A stretch of 64,000 bases of DNA from Urechis unicinctus (taxonomy: Eukaryota; Annelida; Polychaeta; Xenopneusta; Urechidae), in NCBI GenBank assembly GCA_034190875.2, contig CM067356.1:72184789-72248788 (forward strand), written 5' to 3'. Below, in pieces: positions 41,243-52,760 of the stretch (within the stretch, counting starts at the first letter, position 1; every line of letters begins with the position of its first letter). A program made the position numbers and the translations under genes. The notes beneath the pieces were generated by a model. The model was not told where the DNA came from, searched no databases, and worked only from the letters and a program-made list of their open reading frames with translations.

Positions 41243-42768
41243 TTATATATCAGTATTTGCAAAATGGACTCTATGGCTCTGCCGTAAATCTTTATTGCTA
41301 TATCTCCCAGGGGATTCACCTGGCTGGTTGAGACCATTACCTGACTGATACCTGTCACTCGGAGAGGGCGTTGTTGACGCTGAATCCCGTTTGAGGTGGA
41401 TGTGGTTTGGATGGTTGTAATGATCTGAGGGATGCTGCGACACGGACGAATAATGAATCACTGGGGCTCCATATGATGACGTCTTCCTCACGGTTGGGAT
41501 TTTCTCCTCATCAATATGATCACTTTCGCAATTATTGCAGTTGCTGCACATCATATCCAGCAGCTCAAAAACAGTGATGGCACTTGCACCAAGAAATAAG
41601 GCTAAAAGTCCGCCGATATCACCTGTAAAAATTATTACACCAACAACTTTATCAGAATCCGTGTTAATGAAATTCAACAGCCTATATCATGCGGTGTCGC
41701 GATTCCTGTTAACAGATGGTGCCCTGACCTAAAAGGGAGGTTGTTGTGTAAGCTGGCAGCTCCAAAATTTCGGAAGTACGTCCTTCGCTGATCCGCACGT
41801 GCATTTCAATAAAATTGTCCCTACACAAGTGCAGCCACAACGTTATATTGTGTTTAAGAAATTGCTTCAGCAATTTCCCACCTATTCGAGGGATCATCCA
41901 TTTACATCCAAAACTTCAGCAACAGATTATCCAAAACACGCTGCATTGACATAATGCGCAAGTGAATCCGTAATTAGATTGACTTACCTTATATAATCTT
42001 CATCCATCACAGTTCTGATTGAAAACTCTTCAAGCGAATCACGCAGCTCACGGAAGTTCCGCTCAAATTCTTGCACCTTATTTCCAACAACTGCGCCAAC
42101 ATCTGTAGAACGCTTTAATTGAACGAATCTATTGCGAATTCCATCTAGCTTGGATGACTGGTCAAGGATCGTAATATCAGCATTCAGCAATGTATAGAAA
42201 CGAGCGGGGGTGATGGATCGGGCATCATCGCGGTTCATTTTAAGCAGCGTTGGATGCGTGAAGATATCACGTAGATGGCTCGCTTGAGACGCAATGTTCA
42301 TCATAGTAGTAACGTCATCATAGAGCTTTGATGAAAAATTTCTGACGGAATGATCCAACAAGAAAGATCGCCAGATTGTGTCTACTGTATCGTGGTATTT
42401 GGCAAATATTTCGCCAAAGCCTTGAGAATGAGCAACTAGATTACTGTGGATATTATTCAGATCGACGAATGTACGAAAAAAGTATACGGCTGCACTTAGC
42501 TGGTTTATTTTACAGTACCTAGTGAAGAATATATATATATTAAACACACAAAGGCTGGCACATGTATTGTATTTGTGTGTGTTTGTAAGTGCGTTTAAAG
42601 CGGCAGGAGGTTGCGTTGCAGATCGTCATTGATGGTAGGTCTAACGAAGGCTGAGGTCGCAGCAAGTAACTCGTTACTGTGGGGCTGGTCATATAGTAGA
42701 ACATACAATCCACACTCTGGTAAGTAAAGGAAGCTAACGAAGCCAGCAGAATAACCAACCACAGCACC
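41243..42768 (-). pseudogene. DEG/ENaC channel pseudogene, unit 3 copy
   Basis: Exon 1 (42768-42601) is open, but its donor GT is changed to CT. A deletion joins intron 1 sequence to exon 6 at about 42469, removing exons 2-5 and roughly the first two thirds of exon 6, including all ectodomain cysteine motifs. The remaining exon 6 part (to 41988) is open and still contains the 31 bp missing from unit 4. Exon 7 (41940-41729) has a TGA where units 2 and 4 have TTA (Leu). Exon 8 (41622-41243) is intact, including GAS and the tail. It cannot encode a working channel. Confidence 0.9.
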
Positions 42769-43755
42769 CTGCAATTACATTACACATATAGTTCGATTAC
42801 GCCATTTGCTGGCTATGCAATATGGTGTATTAGTAGACCTCGTTGCGGTATTGGCTCGAACGAGCAGATAAGGCGCTCTTGCGATGTGTATTGTCATTTT
42901 TGTTCGCCCCAGTACACAATAACGTTAACGGTCTGTCTTTATCATCGATTCAGCAAATTTAATGCCCGACGTATATCTAAGGGATTTTAACAATATTCTG
43001 CACTCTGAAGAATTTTTTAATGAATATTTCCATTCGTGTTCATAAGAATGCCTATTTATACAACCTGTTCCCGAGTTTTTATCTTTGCAACACCAGACTC
43101 AAACATTATACGTGGCATTTAAATGGAAACATGAATAGGAATTGCATATTAACTGTAAAACTGTTATTAACATATTAACTGTTACATAGGTACTTCCAAT
43201 TGACCTATTTTGCACAGCAACAGTCCGCACAAGCTTATAATTACCGCTATCATGTGACTACATTATATTCGATCACCTTCAAACGACAGCATAGCGTTTA
43301 CTCATCGTCGTTGTCCATCTTACATAAATTGTCAAAATGAAAATTAACTTAAACTTAATACTTAGTGATAATACATTCGGACGATTGCTCTATTACGAAT
43401 GGTTATTATTAACGAAGTTATTAATTGTGGTATTTTTAATAAACATTTTGCTGATTCTGCGCCATTGTGATTAGAAAATGAGTCAATTCGGCTGCAGAGT
43501 TTGAAAGAATTATCAGCGGGACGGAGACTGTTATATCATTCTGCTGCTTAGCATGTGTAATAACTGAGCGCAACAATAGAGCGATGTGCAAGGTATGCGG
43601 GGTGATTTTGCGAACTTACTATACAACCGGCAGCACCATATAAAGTTGGCGGTAAAATCAATTATACAGCCTTTCACACAAAGATACAGGTGATATAAAA
43701 TGGACCATATAAAGATGGCAAATACGCAGCCTTATGGGGGCAAATAGCGTCTCAG

Positions 43756-43929
43756 TCACGACTGTAATCCCAGAATTAGGGGTAACTGCATAGTAGAAAT
43801 TGCTCGACTATGTTTCACGGCAGTAACTACGATACGCGGTATATTTTGAGTATGCACAAAGGACGGTATAACCCAGGACATAAAGATAGCCGCCACAATC
43901 ATTAAAGCCAACCAAACTGCTGCGTCGAC
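43756..43929 (-). other. Possible exon C, unit 3
   Basis: This has the same length and frame as the unit 1 copy and keeps an AG before GTCGACGCAGC (agttagtag). The hydrophobic helix is preserved. It lies just left of the unit's (TA)n tract. Confidence 0.28.
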
Positions 43930-43975
43930 CTACTAACTTGTGTTCAAATAGGATAACTGCTACTGATGCTAATAG

Positions 43976-44113
<138 letters not shown>

Positions 44114-46139
44114 TTCGTTGATTATAAATGTTTATGAATTTGGTGAGCCATATACAGTCATGACAGTGTGCACCCATAGAAAGCTCTGACAAATGCTACC
44201 ATTACTGTTATTGACGACATAATCAGCAGGCCTCAGTGCTTAGAATGCTGAACGACTACTACTCCTGTGCCCGCTTTCTCCTCTGTAGACTGTTCTACTC
44301 TTTCTCCTAGACTCGCTCTGCTACACACAGCCCGGATTGCTAATTTCACCAATAATTGAGACTATGCGTCACTAGACACGACTTGTATTGATTATTAGAC
44401 AGCATCAGTCGTTATAACCGAAAAGTTTGCACCTGGTTGGTTTCCTAAAAACAACTGCAGTGCAATCTTTTGTATACGTGTTTAGCACCAAATTCTCTCG
44501 CTCCAGTACCGTCGAAGGCGTAATTCACATTTGGGTTCGGTATTGAGATGGAGCCGCAAGGTGTACATTTAATAAATATCGGTTTGTGGCTCGGCATTGA
44601 ATAGAGATTGCGCGTGCTATTTTTTGCATCAATGCCCGTCACAAAAGGATATTCTGTTCAATGATAACGTCTCTCACTGTTTTTGTTCTGTGGACAAACG
44701 TCAATTACTGTGACTGTCTCGCACATGCTGATCAGTTGTTTTGTGCAGCGCTATGTCTCCTTGTATTTATTGCATATGTACGGCGTATCCTGATAAGTAT
44801 ATCGGAATATGATGCTTTGAGTTCACCTGGGATTGTTGTTCACATTTGGTAAACTCTATGTCATGTTATTAGCCATTGGAGCTACTATCTACTTCCATGA
44901 TACAGTACATAGTTCCCGATACCTGTATTCTCCATATCGTTTCATTCTTGTCTACAGAACTGAATACATAGAATATTTTCAGACATTAGGACATTAAGCC
45001 CCTATATTTTGGTCCTATACAATATTGCAGTCGAAGATAAGCTAGTTTAACGACCGTTGTAACAATAATTCCATCAGCAAACATTTGTCGTTGGCAAGAC
45101 ATCTGCATGGGTAACCCATATATGTTAAACACACGTGGTTGTATTATCATTGATGCTCTGAGGCCGTTACATAGTCAACTGAATGATCTGTGCATGTTGG
45201 TAGCACATCATCAAATAGTGTAAGCAGGATAGCACTAGCAATAACCGTCACGCTTAACTGTTGTTGGTAAAACCTTGTCCTGACCAGGATGTTTGACCGT
45301 ATAAAGCAACGATAGAATGAAACATTGATGCGACAATGGACTTTACTGACCTTTTAATGACGCTCATTGGCAAAAGAGAAATGATACAATTGTTTCTTGC
45401 GCGGCGATCACATGAAACTCTCAAATATGATATTTGGTTCATCACGCCATATTTGTCTTTGCAATGCTGGCTTTGACCAAGTACGCCGCGTCAGATTCAT
45501 TTTGTTAAGCATGTCGGAATAAATGGATACATTAATGAGCTAAAGGGCATCAGTATTTGTAAGATGAAGGGGTCACAAGCAATGATGAGTAACACCGTAA
45601 GGCATGTTTTTCTGTATGATGAGCAATAGTTATTTATAGTTTTGGGCTACATGAAGCAGTTATTTAATCCTGTTCCTTGAAGGCACATAATCTCACTAAT
45701 ATTCGAGATATCATGTGACTTCATTATATCTGATCACCGCCTAACGACATCATGACGTTTGCTCCATTACGAATGGTTATTATTAACAACGTAATTAATG
45801 GTGGTATTCTTAATAAACACATATAAATAGTTCGTCGATTTTGCGCCCTTGTGAATAGATAATGAGTCTACACGGCTGCGGACTTTGATTGAATTATCAG
45901 CGGGACGGAGACTGTTATATCATTCTGCTGCTTAGCACGAGTAATAACTGAGCGCAACAATAGAGCGATGGGCATGGTATGCGGAGTGATTTTGCCAACT
46001 AACTATACAACCGGCGGCACCATATAAAGTTGGCGGTAAAATCAATTATACAGCCTTTCGCACAAAGACGCAAGTGTTATAAAATAGACCATATAAAGAT
46101 GGCAAACACGCAGCTTTATGGGGGAAAATAGCGTCTCAG

Positions 46140-46312
46140 TCACGACTGTAATCCCAGAATTAGGGGTATCTGCATAATAGAAATTGCTCAACTGTGTGTG
46201 ACGGCAGTAACAGCGATACGCGGTATACATTGCGTATCCCAAAGGACGCTATAACCCCGGACATAAAGATAGCGGCCACAATCATTAAAGCCAACCAAAC
46301 TGCTGCGTCGAC
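46140..46312 (-). other. Possible exon C, unit 3b
   Basis: This copy resembles unit 4 rather than unit 3: one G is missing after TCCTTT relative to unit 1, so the downstream frame differs. The acceptor AG is changed (ttggttg), so splicing there is doubtful. Confidence 0.25.
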
Positions 46313-46356
46313 CAACCAACTTGTGTTCAAGGAGGATCACTGCTACTGACGGTAGC

Positions 46357-46496
<140 letters not shown>

Positions 46497-48152
46497 ATTC
46501 GTTGATTATATATATTTATGTGTTTGCTGAGCCAGATACAGTCATGATAGTGTGCACCTATAGATAGCTCTGGCAAATATTGCCATTACTGTTATTGACG
46601 ACATAATCAGCAGGACTCAGTGCTTAGAATGCTGAACGTTTACAGAGCCCACCACCTCATGTGTTATTCCTTCTTCTTAGATTCGCTCTGCTACACAGCC
46701 CGGATTGCTAATTTCTCCAAAAAAAAGTGATACTATGCGTCAATTGACACGACTTGTACGGATTGTTAGACAGCAGCAGTCGTTATCACCGAAAAGGATG
46801 GACCTCGTTGGTTTCCTGAAAACAACTGCAGTGCAATCTTTTTAATACGTGTTTAGCACCAATTCTCTCGCTCCAGTACCGTCGACAGCGTAATTCACAT
46901 TTTTGTTCGGCATTGAGATGGAGCTGCAATGTGTACATTAAATAGATATTGGTTTGTGGCTCGGCAATTATTAGAGGTAAGGCATGTCATTTTTTTGCAT
47001 CAATGCCCGTCAAACAAGGATATTCTGTCTAATGATAACGTCTCTCGCTGTATCTTTTCTGCGGATAGACGACATTTGCTGTTACGGTATCGCACATGTT
47101 GATATTATTTGAAACTGGATGGGACTACCACCTAACAACGTCCCTAGTGCGACCGGATCCAGCACATTCGTTCGGAGCTCGGCCTATTTACCATCAATAA
47201 CAAAGTATCATTAAATATTCGATTATAAACATTTATAACTGGCTTTCACTTTCCTGTACAATATGTCCAAGTGCTTTCCCAATAAAGGTACATCTAGAAT
47301 AAAGCTCATTCAATCCTATATTATGTTCCAAGTTCCTATATATATAAATGTGTGATCTTGATCAAGAGAAGGCTTCTGATTCACAGCTTACGATGGGTCC
47401 GTAATCAACAAAGTTGGCTCGATGACTTATTTATTCTACATCCATCTTATTCGGAACATCTCCGCGAAAGCGTTACCCGGGCGAATTGTACTTAGTATGG
47501 CTGACGGCTGATGACGTTTGTTGTCTTCGACCAGCACCATTCTTTATCAGATTATTTAAAACGACCCATGGCGTACACTACGATCAGATGTTTTGTGTAG
47601 CGCTATGTCTCCTTGTATTTATAGAATATTTTCAGACATTAGGACATTGAGCCCTTATATTTGGTCCTATACAAATGTTGCATTCGAAGATAAGCTAGTT
47701 TAACGACCTTTGTAACAATACTTTCATCAGCGAAACATTTGTCGTTGGCAAGACATCTGCATGGATAACCCATATATGTTAAACACACGTGGTTATATTA
47801 TCATTGATGCTCTGAGGCCATTACAAAGTCAACGGAATGATGAGTGCATGTTGGTAGCACATCATTGCAAATGGTGTAAGCAGAATAGCACTAGCAATAA
47901 CCGTCACGCTTAACTGTTGTTGGTAAAACCTTGTCCTGACCAGGATGTTTGAACGTATAAAGCAACGATAGAATGAAATATTGATGCGACAATGGACTTT
48001 TCTGACATTTTAATGACGCTCATTGGCAAAAGAGAAATGATACAATTGGTTTTTTTGCCCGGCGATCACATAAAACTCTCAGATACGATATTTGGTTTAT
48101 TACGCCATTTTTATCTTTGCAATGCTTGTTTGACTAAGTACGCTGCGTCAGA

Positions 48153-48650
48153 ATCATTTTGTTAAGCATGCCGGAATTAATGGATAGATTAATGAGGTAA
48201 AGGGCATCAGCATTTGTAAGATGAAGGGGTCACAAGCAACGATGAGTAACACGGTAAGGCATTCTTTTCTGTATGATGAGCAATAATTATTTATTGTTTT
48301 GGGCTACATGAAGTAGTTATTTAATACTGTTCCTTGAGTGCACTTAATCTCACTAATATTCGAGATATAATGCGTATACGGAGCTACCGTTATCCAATTG
48401 GAACATAGGTGTTCATGGTTATTTGAAGATTATTCCTTTACTTTGAAGAAAGATTGCTAATTTATTGATACAAGCTGCGCCGCCATATTGCATTATGCGA
48501 TGCACATCAGAACAGGCCTTTAATATGCTTCGATATTCCAGCATTGCAGTACATATTTTGAAATTCTAAAGTTCATGCATTCACTATGAATAAACCACCG
48601 GTGAAGTCTAGTTAGCACATTCTTACTGCATCAATAAAAACATAGCCGTG
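48153..48650 (+). repeat. R1 copy at the start of unit 4
   Basis: Collinear with and very close to the unit 2 copy. Confidence 0.75.
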
Positions 48651-49540
48651 AATGAAGATGAGGTCGATCACAAATGGCTGGCACGTATATTTGTAGTTGC
48701 TCCATTTGGGGTTCTAGCGCTTTCATTCTCATGATGGTTGATTTAGCAAAATCCATCTCATCGCTATCACTTTGTGGCAAAAATGGCGAATAAGTACGCA
48801 GATGGATATATATTTTATATCCGATATGCCGGTTCGAAAAAATTGTCGTCTTATCGCCAATGCAACGTCAAAGTGTATTTTAGCCACCGCCTTAGGTTGG
48901 TTTATTAATTTGCGTTAACTAATGGCCTAATGTGCATACGCGCATTCATTCGTGACAGCAATATATGCTTTCTAAAACCACTAGGTTTTGCAACTTCAGC
49001 AGGTAATCACTCGTCGAGCGACAGATGATTTATACTCTTGGGGCTCGAACGATTTTGTTCACAACCGTTTGCTAAGCATCAGCAAGGTAAATTAGAATAA
49101 ATATAAACATATAAAATGGCCCTTATTGATATTTCGCTTAAACCTCTGGTGCATGTTACGACTCTACAAAACTTGGTGCTGTAATATATGTCATTACAGA
49201 TAATGCACGCTAAATATACACTGAAGTAACGTTATTTTGTAATTACCACATAACCATCACAGCGGATGTAAGTATATTATGTCCCCATTGCATTTACACT
49301 GCGTCAAAGGTTTTTTTGGTTATGAACATTTCCAAATGGTGCGGCAAAGACTCATCATAATGACTTAAAAAGACCCAGTTTCGTTCATATTTTAAAGGGT
49401 CGACAAAACAAAAATAATGTGTACATTCATAGCAGAATCATAATGTTATAATTGCAAGCATCGGAGGTAGCTCTCGTGAAGTACGGGAGCTACACTCCCT
49501 CTTGACTCTGGAGCAGCGCCCGTTGAAATTTGAAAATTCC

Positions 49541-49900
49541 TCATTCACAGCGCAAAATGACGTTATCCCTATGACTGTCCACGTGTTTTATCCAATACAT
49601 ACATACATACTGTGATTGAGTATCTCGAACATAGGCGAGGCAGCCAGCAAGACGTGGTTTTACAGGGTCTATTTGTGGCTGGAAACATTCAATGCTAAAA
49701 GCTAATATGACCTCGTCGAACATTTGAAAAGACCATACACAATCACCGTCGCATAAAAACCAAACCTTATCTCAAGAAAAACAACAAAAACCGCGACAAA
49801 AATGATCAGCGTTAGTTTTTGCAAATGTTCCAGCCGCCATGTTTGCATCGGAACTTGCAGGGGCAATCCGGGATACCGTCCTCTATGCTTGTAATTTGGA
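49541..49900 (-). other. Cys-rich plus hydrophobic block, unit 4 copy
   Basis: This is homologous to 28395-28800, with the same 1-bp deletion separating the two readings. The second begins MFDEVILAFSIECF and is open for 60 codons. Confidence 0.28.
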
Positions 49901-50305
49901 AGGGTATATAACTGGCATACTTAGAAAGTTATCGCAGGCAATTGCAATATGAAACAATATCTGAAACAAACCTTGTCAGACCATGCATATTTCGTAGAAC
50001 ACGTGGGTAAGTTCTGTCAGCATGTAGCTATGTAACTGTGAATCAACCAGCAAGGTAATAAAACCTGACGTTGTTGGGCTAATACTAGGTAGAATTATTT
50101 ACCATTCGGGAAATTGGTTGTTTTTGGGTCAGCTGTGATTGTAAAAACCCCATGAAGGGTTGGTAAGAGGCATAGTATTTTGTTTTGAAATGCCTGATGT
50201 TTTAGAGAATAATATCCGGTTCCTTTCTGTGGCCATATCGCTCTAAATTCGCACATTGTTCCATGCCTTGAGTGTTTTCCATCAACGAGTTTTCTTTTCT
50301 TGTAG

Positions 50306-50599
50306 AGTAGACCAGACTTTTGACCACGGCATAATGGAATTAACCTCTATGATTACGACTCAGTTATCCTCAGATGGCATCACACATAAACCTGAAAACT
50401 AACTATGAGAATGATTCAAGTGGCTCTTCTATTTTTACTTTGTGCACTGCTTTGTTGTACCTACTATCGGTACACCTCTTATGCCACCTGGTACATACCT
50501 GTAAGCAAGCTTACAAAAACCACGGTGCTTTCTCAAAGGAAATGCCACCGTATAGCATTTGCCTATTTTGGGTTCTTATTGATGACCAGCTTTCTCTAG
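50306..50599 (+). other. Possible plus-strand exon with hydrophobic helix, unit 4
   Basis: The acceptor is the same as in unit 2. The first frame reads FDHGIMELTSMITTQLSS up to a TAA at 50400. The second frame from 50405 is MRMIQVALLFLLCALLCC, followed by TYYRYTSY and ending MTSFL. The 64-codon version is shorter than in unit 2 because of a stop. Confidence 0.3.
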
Positions 50600-51765
50600 A
50601 GATGCTGCCATTACTGTGGCCAAATACGTTCTACTAGAAGCACATGAAGTTCATAAGGATGCTCCAAGAAACGGGAGATTGATGCCAACGGTACAAACAC
50701 TTACGGTTGCAATGACAATGCTGAATAGCAACTGTCTTAACTATTCACTTTATATATCATGCCATTATGCTTATCTAATATTATGTGGGGGTTTGTTTCC
50801 TGCATATTTCTAGAGAAATTATTCCTGCATGGCTCTTTTTCCTTTATCGCCTCCCGCAGTAAATAAATTAATTGTATATGTGGCACTACATTTTTGTTGG
50901 TGTTTGATGAGTAATCGCTTGGTGAGAGGCATTGCATCGTTTTGACTATGTTTAGAAAACCGTACCTGCAATGCCACAGAATAATAAGGCATGCTCTTCT
51001 TAGTTTAATATGAACGGCTATTCTGATCGCCTTAACCTAGCAAGTACCATAGCTTATTGACTTGCGCGATTGTTTACAAATCACCTCCTTGCTAGAGTAA
51101 ATAACAACTAGCCAAGTTTATAAGTATATCCAGGAAAATATAGCAATCACCTACTACATTGGAAACAGTTACAACACACACGCTACAAATATTCTACCTT
51201 TGCATTAATAAAGGCTGTTTAAATAACTGGCGTAGTGTGGGTATGACGTAGAGCTAGCTTGGCTGGTCAATCATAATTACTGTCAGGTAGATAAATGGTT
51301 TTGTCTACATATAGAACATAACTATGACACCTGCACATGCAATGGGAGGTTATATATCAGTTGCTACATGTTATTGTTTGTAAGTTTGAACAATGCTTGC
51401 GATACGCTATTGCATTTTCGCATGTGTGTGTGTGTGGCCTTGTGTGTTAACTCCTGTGCGATTCTTAATGTCGTCATTGTAGTCTAAGCTAGTAAGGAAT
51501 ACATTAAAGGTGGAATGATCTATCAAGAGATACCAGAAACACACTGGACTTTTTCATTAATGAGAGAGGCACTAATTAAATGTAAAAGTACATAGGATAA
51601 TGCAACAATATTATTATGGAGGTCCCATACTTTTATGCATGAACGTTATCGTCAATTTGGGCGTCCCATCCATGGCTTCCCTTATCTGGATACATGCCCA
51701 CCTACTTCATAATTGCATGTCTTTCATTAACTGTGAATGTTGATATACATTTGTATTTACGCACA

Positions 51766-51771
51766 TTTATT
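51766..51771 (-). terminator. Candidate poly(A) signal, unit 4 channel
   Basis: An AATAAA hexamer on the minus strand lies about 245 bases past the stop codon. The same hexamer is kept in units 2 (near 30733) and 3 (near 40993). Unit 1 has a base change there (cacatttgttatgg). Confidence 0.35.
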
Positions 51772-52015
51772 TTGGTTAGAAAAATCACAGACGTGCAAAC
51801 ATTACCTATGTGTCTCTTAAATAGACATCGTGTAATAGTATTCGCGAACATTAACAATGAATCATTGACACACTTGCAGCTTGCATGTCCGCAATGTTTA
51901 CCCAAAGCTCAACTACTTAAACGTAGACATAACACGCTAGAATTGCAACATCTACAGAGAGTGTTTATGCGATCACTTTCTATAGTAAGAGACTGGCACA
52001 ACATAAATATGTCCA

Positions 52016-52395
52016 TTATATATCAGTATTTGCAAAATGGACTCTATGGCTCTGCCGTAAATCTTTATTGCTATATCTCCCAGGGGATTCACCTGGCTGG
52101 TTGAGACCATTACCTGACTGATACCTGTCACTCGGAGAGGGCGTTGTTGACGCTGAATCCCGTTTGAGGTGGATGTGGTTTGGATGGTTGTAATGATCCG
52201 AGGGATGCTGCGACACGGACGAATAATGAATCACTGGGGCTCCATATGATGACGTCTTCCTCACGGTTGGGATTTTCTCCTCATCAATATGATCACTTTC
52301 ACAATTATTGCAGTTGCTGCACATCATATCCAGCAGCTCAAAAACAGTGATGGCACTTGCACCAAGAAATAACGCTAAAAGTCCGCCGATATCAC
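52016..52395 (-). CDS. Channel unit 4, exon 8: pore helix TM2 and cytoplasmic tail
   Basis: After acceptor tttttacag the exon encodes GDIGGLLALFLGASAITVFE, which contains the GAS selectivity-filter triplet at the start of TM2. It continues with MMCSNCNNCESDH and a Ser/Pro/His-rich tail of about 90 residues ending in NTDI and TAA. The four cysteines just inside the membrane could be a palmitoylation or metal site; that is inference. Confidence 0.9.
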
Positions 52396-52501
52396 CTGTA
52401 AAAAATATTACACCAACAACTTTATCAGAATCCGTGTTAATGAAATTCAACAGCCTATATCATGCGGTGTCGCGATTCCTGTTAACAGATGGTGCCCTGA
52501 C

Positions 52502-52713
52502 CTAAAAGGGAGGTTGTTGTGTAAGCTGGTAGCTCCAAAATTTCGGAAGTACGTCCTTCGCTGATCCGCACGTGCATTTCAATAAAATTGTCCCTACACA
52601 AGTGCAGCCACAACGTTATATTGTGTTTAAGAAATTGCTTCAGCAATTTTCCACTAATTCGAGGGATCATCCATTTACATCCAAAACTTAAGCAACAGAT
52701 TATCCAAAACACG
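52502..52713 (-). CDS. Channel unit 4, exon 7: distal palm before TM2
   Basis: A 212-nt exon follows acceptor caatgcag and ends TTTTAG|GTCAGG. It encodes a Cys-rich hydrophobic start, then RDNFIEMHVRISEG and LELPAYTTTSLL, equivalent to the family's R-x-N-xx-x-x-V and PAY-x-x-x-x-LL. Split codons with exons 6 and 8 give Ser and Gly and keep the frame. Confidence 0.85.
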
Positions 52714-52760
52714 CTGCATTGACATAATGCGCAAGTGAATCCGTAATTAGATTGACTTAC

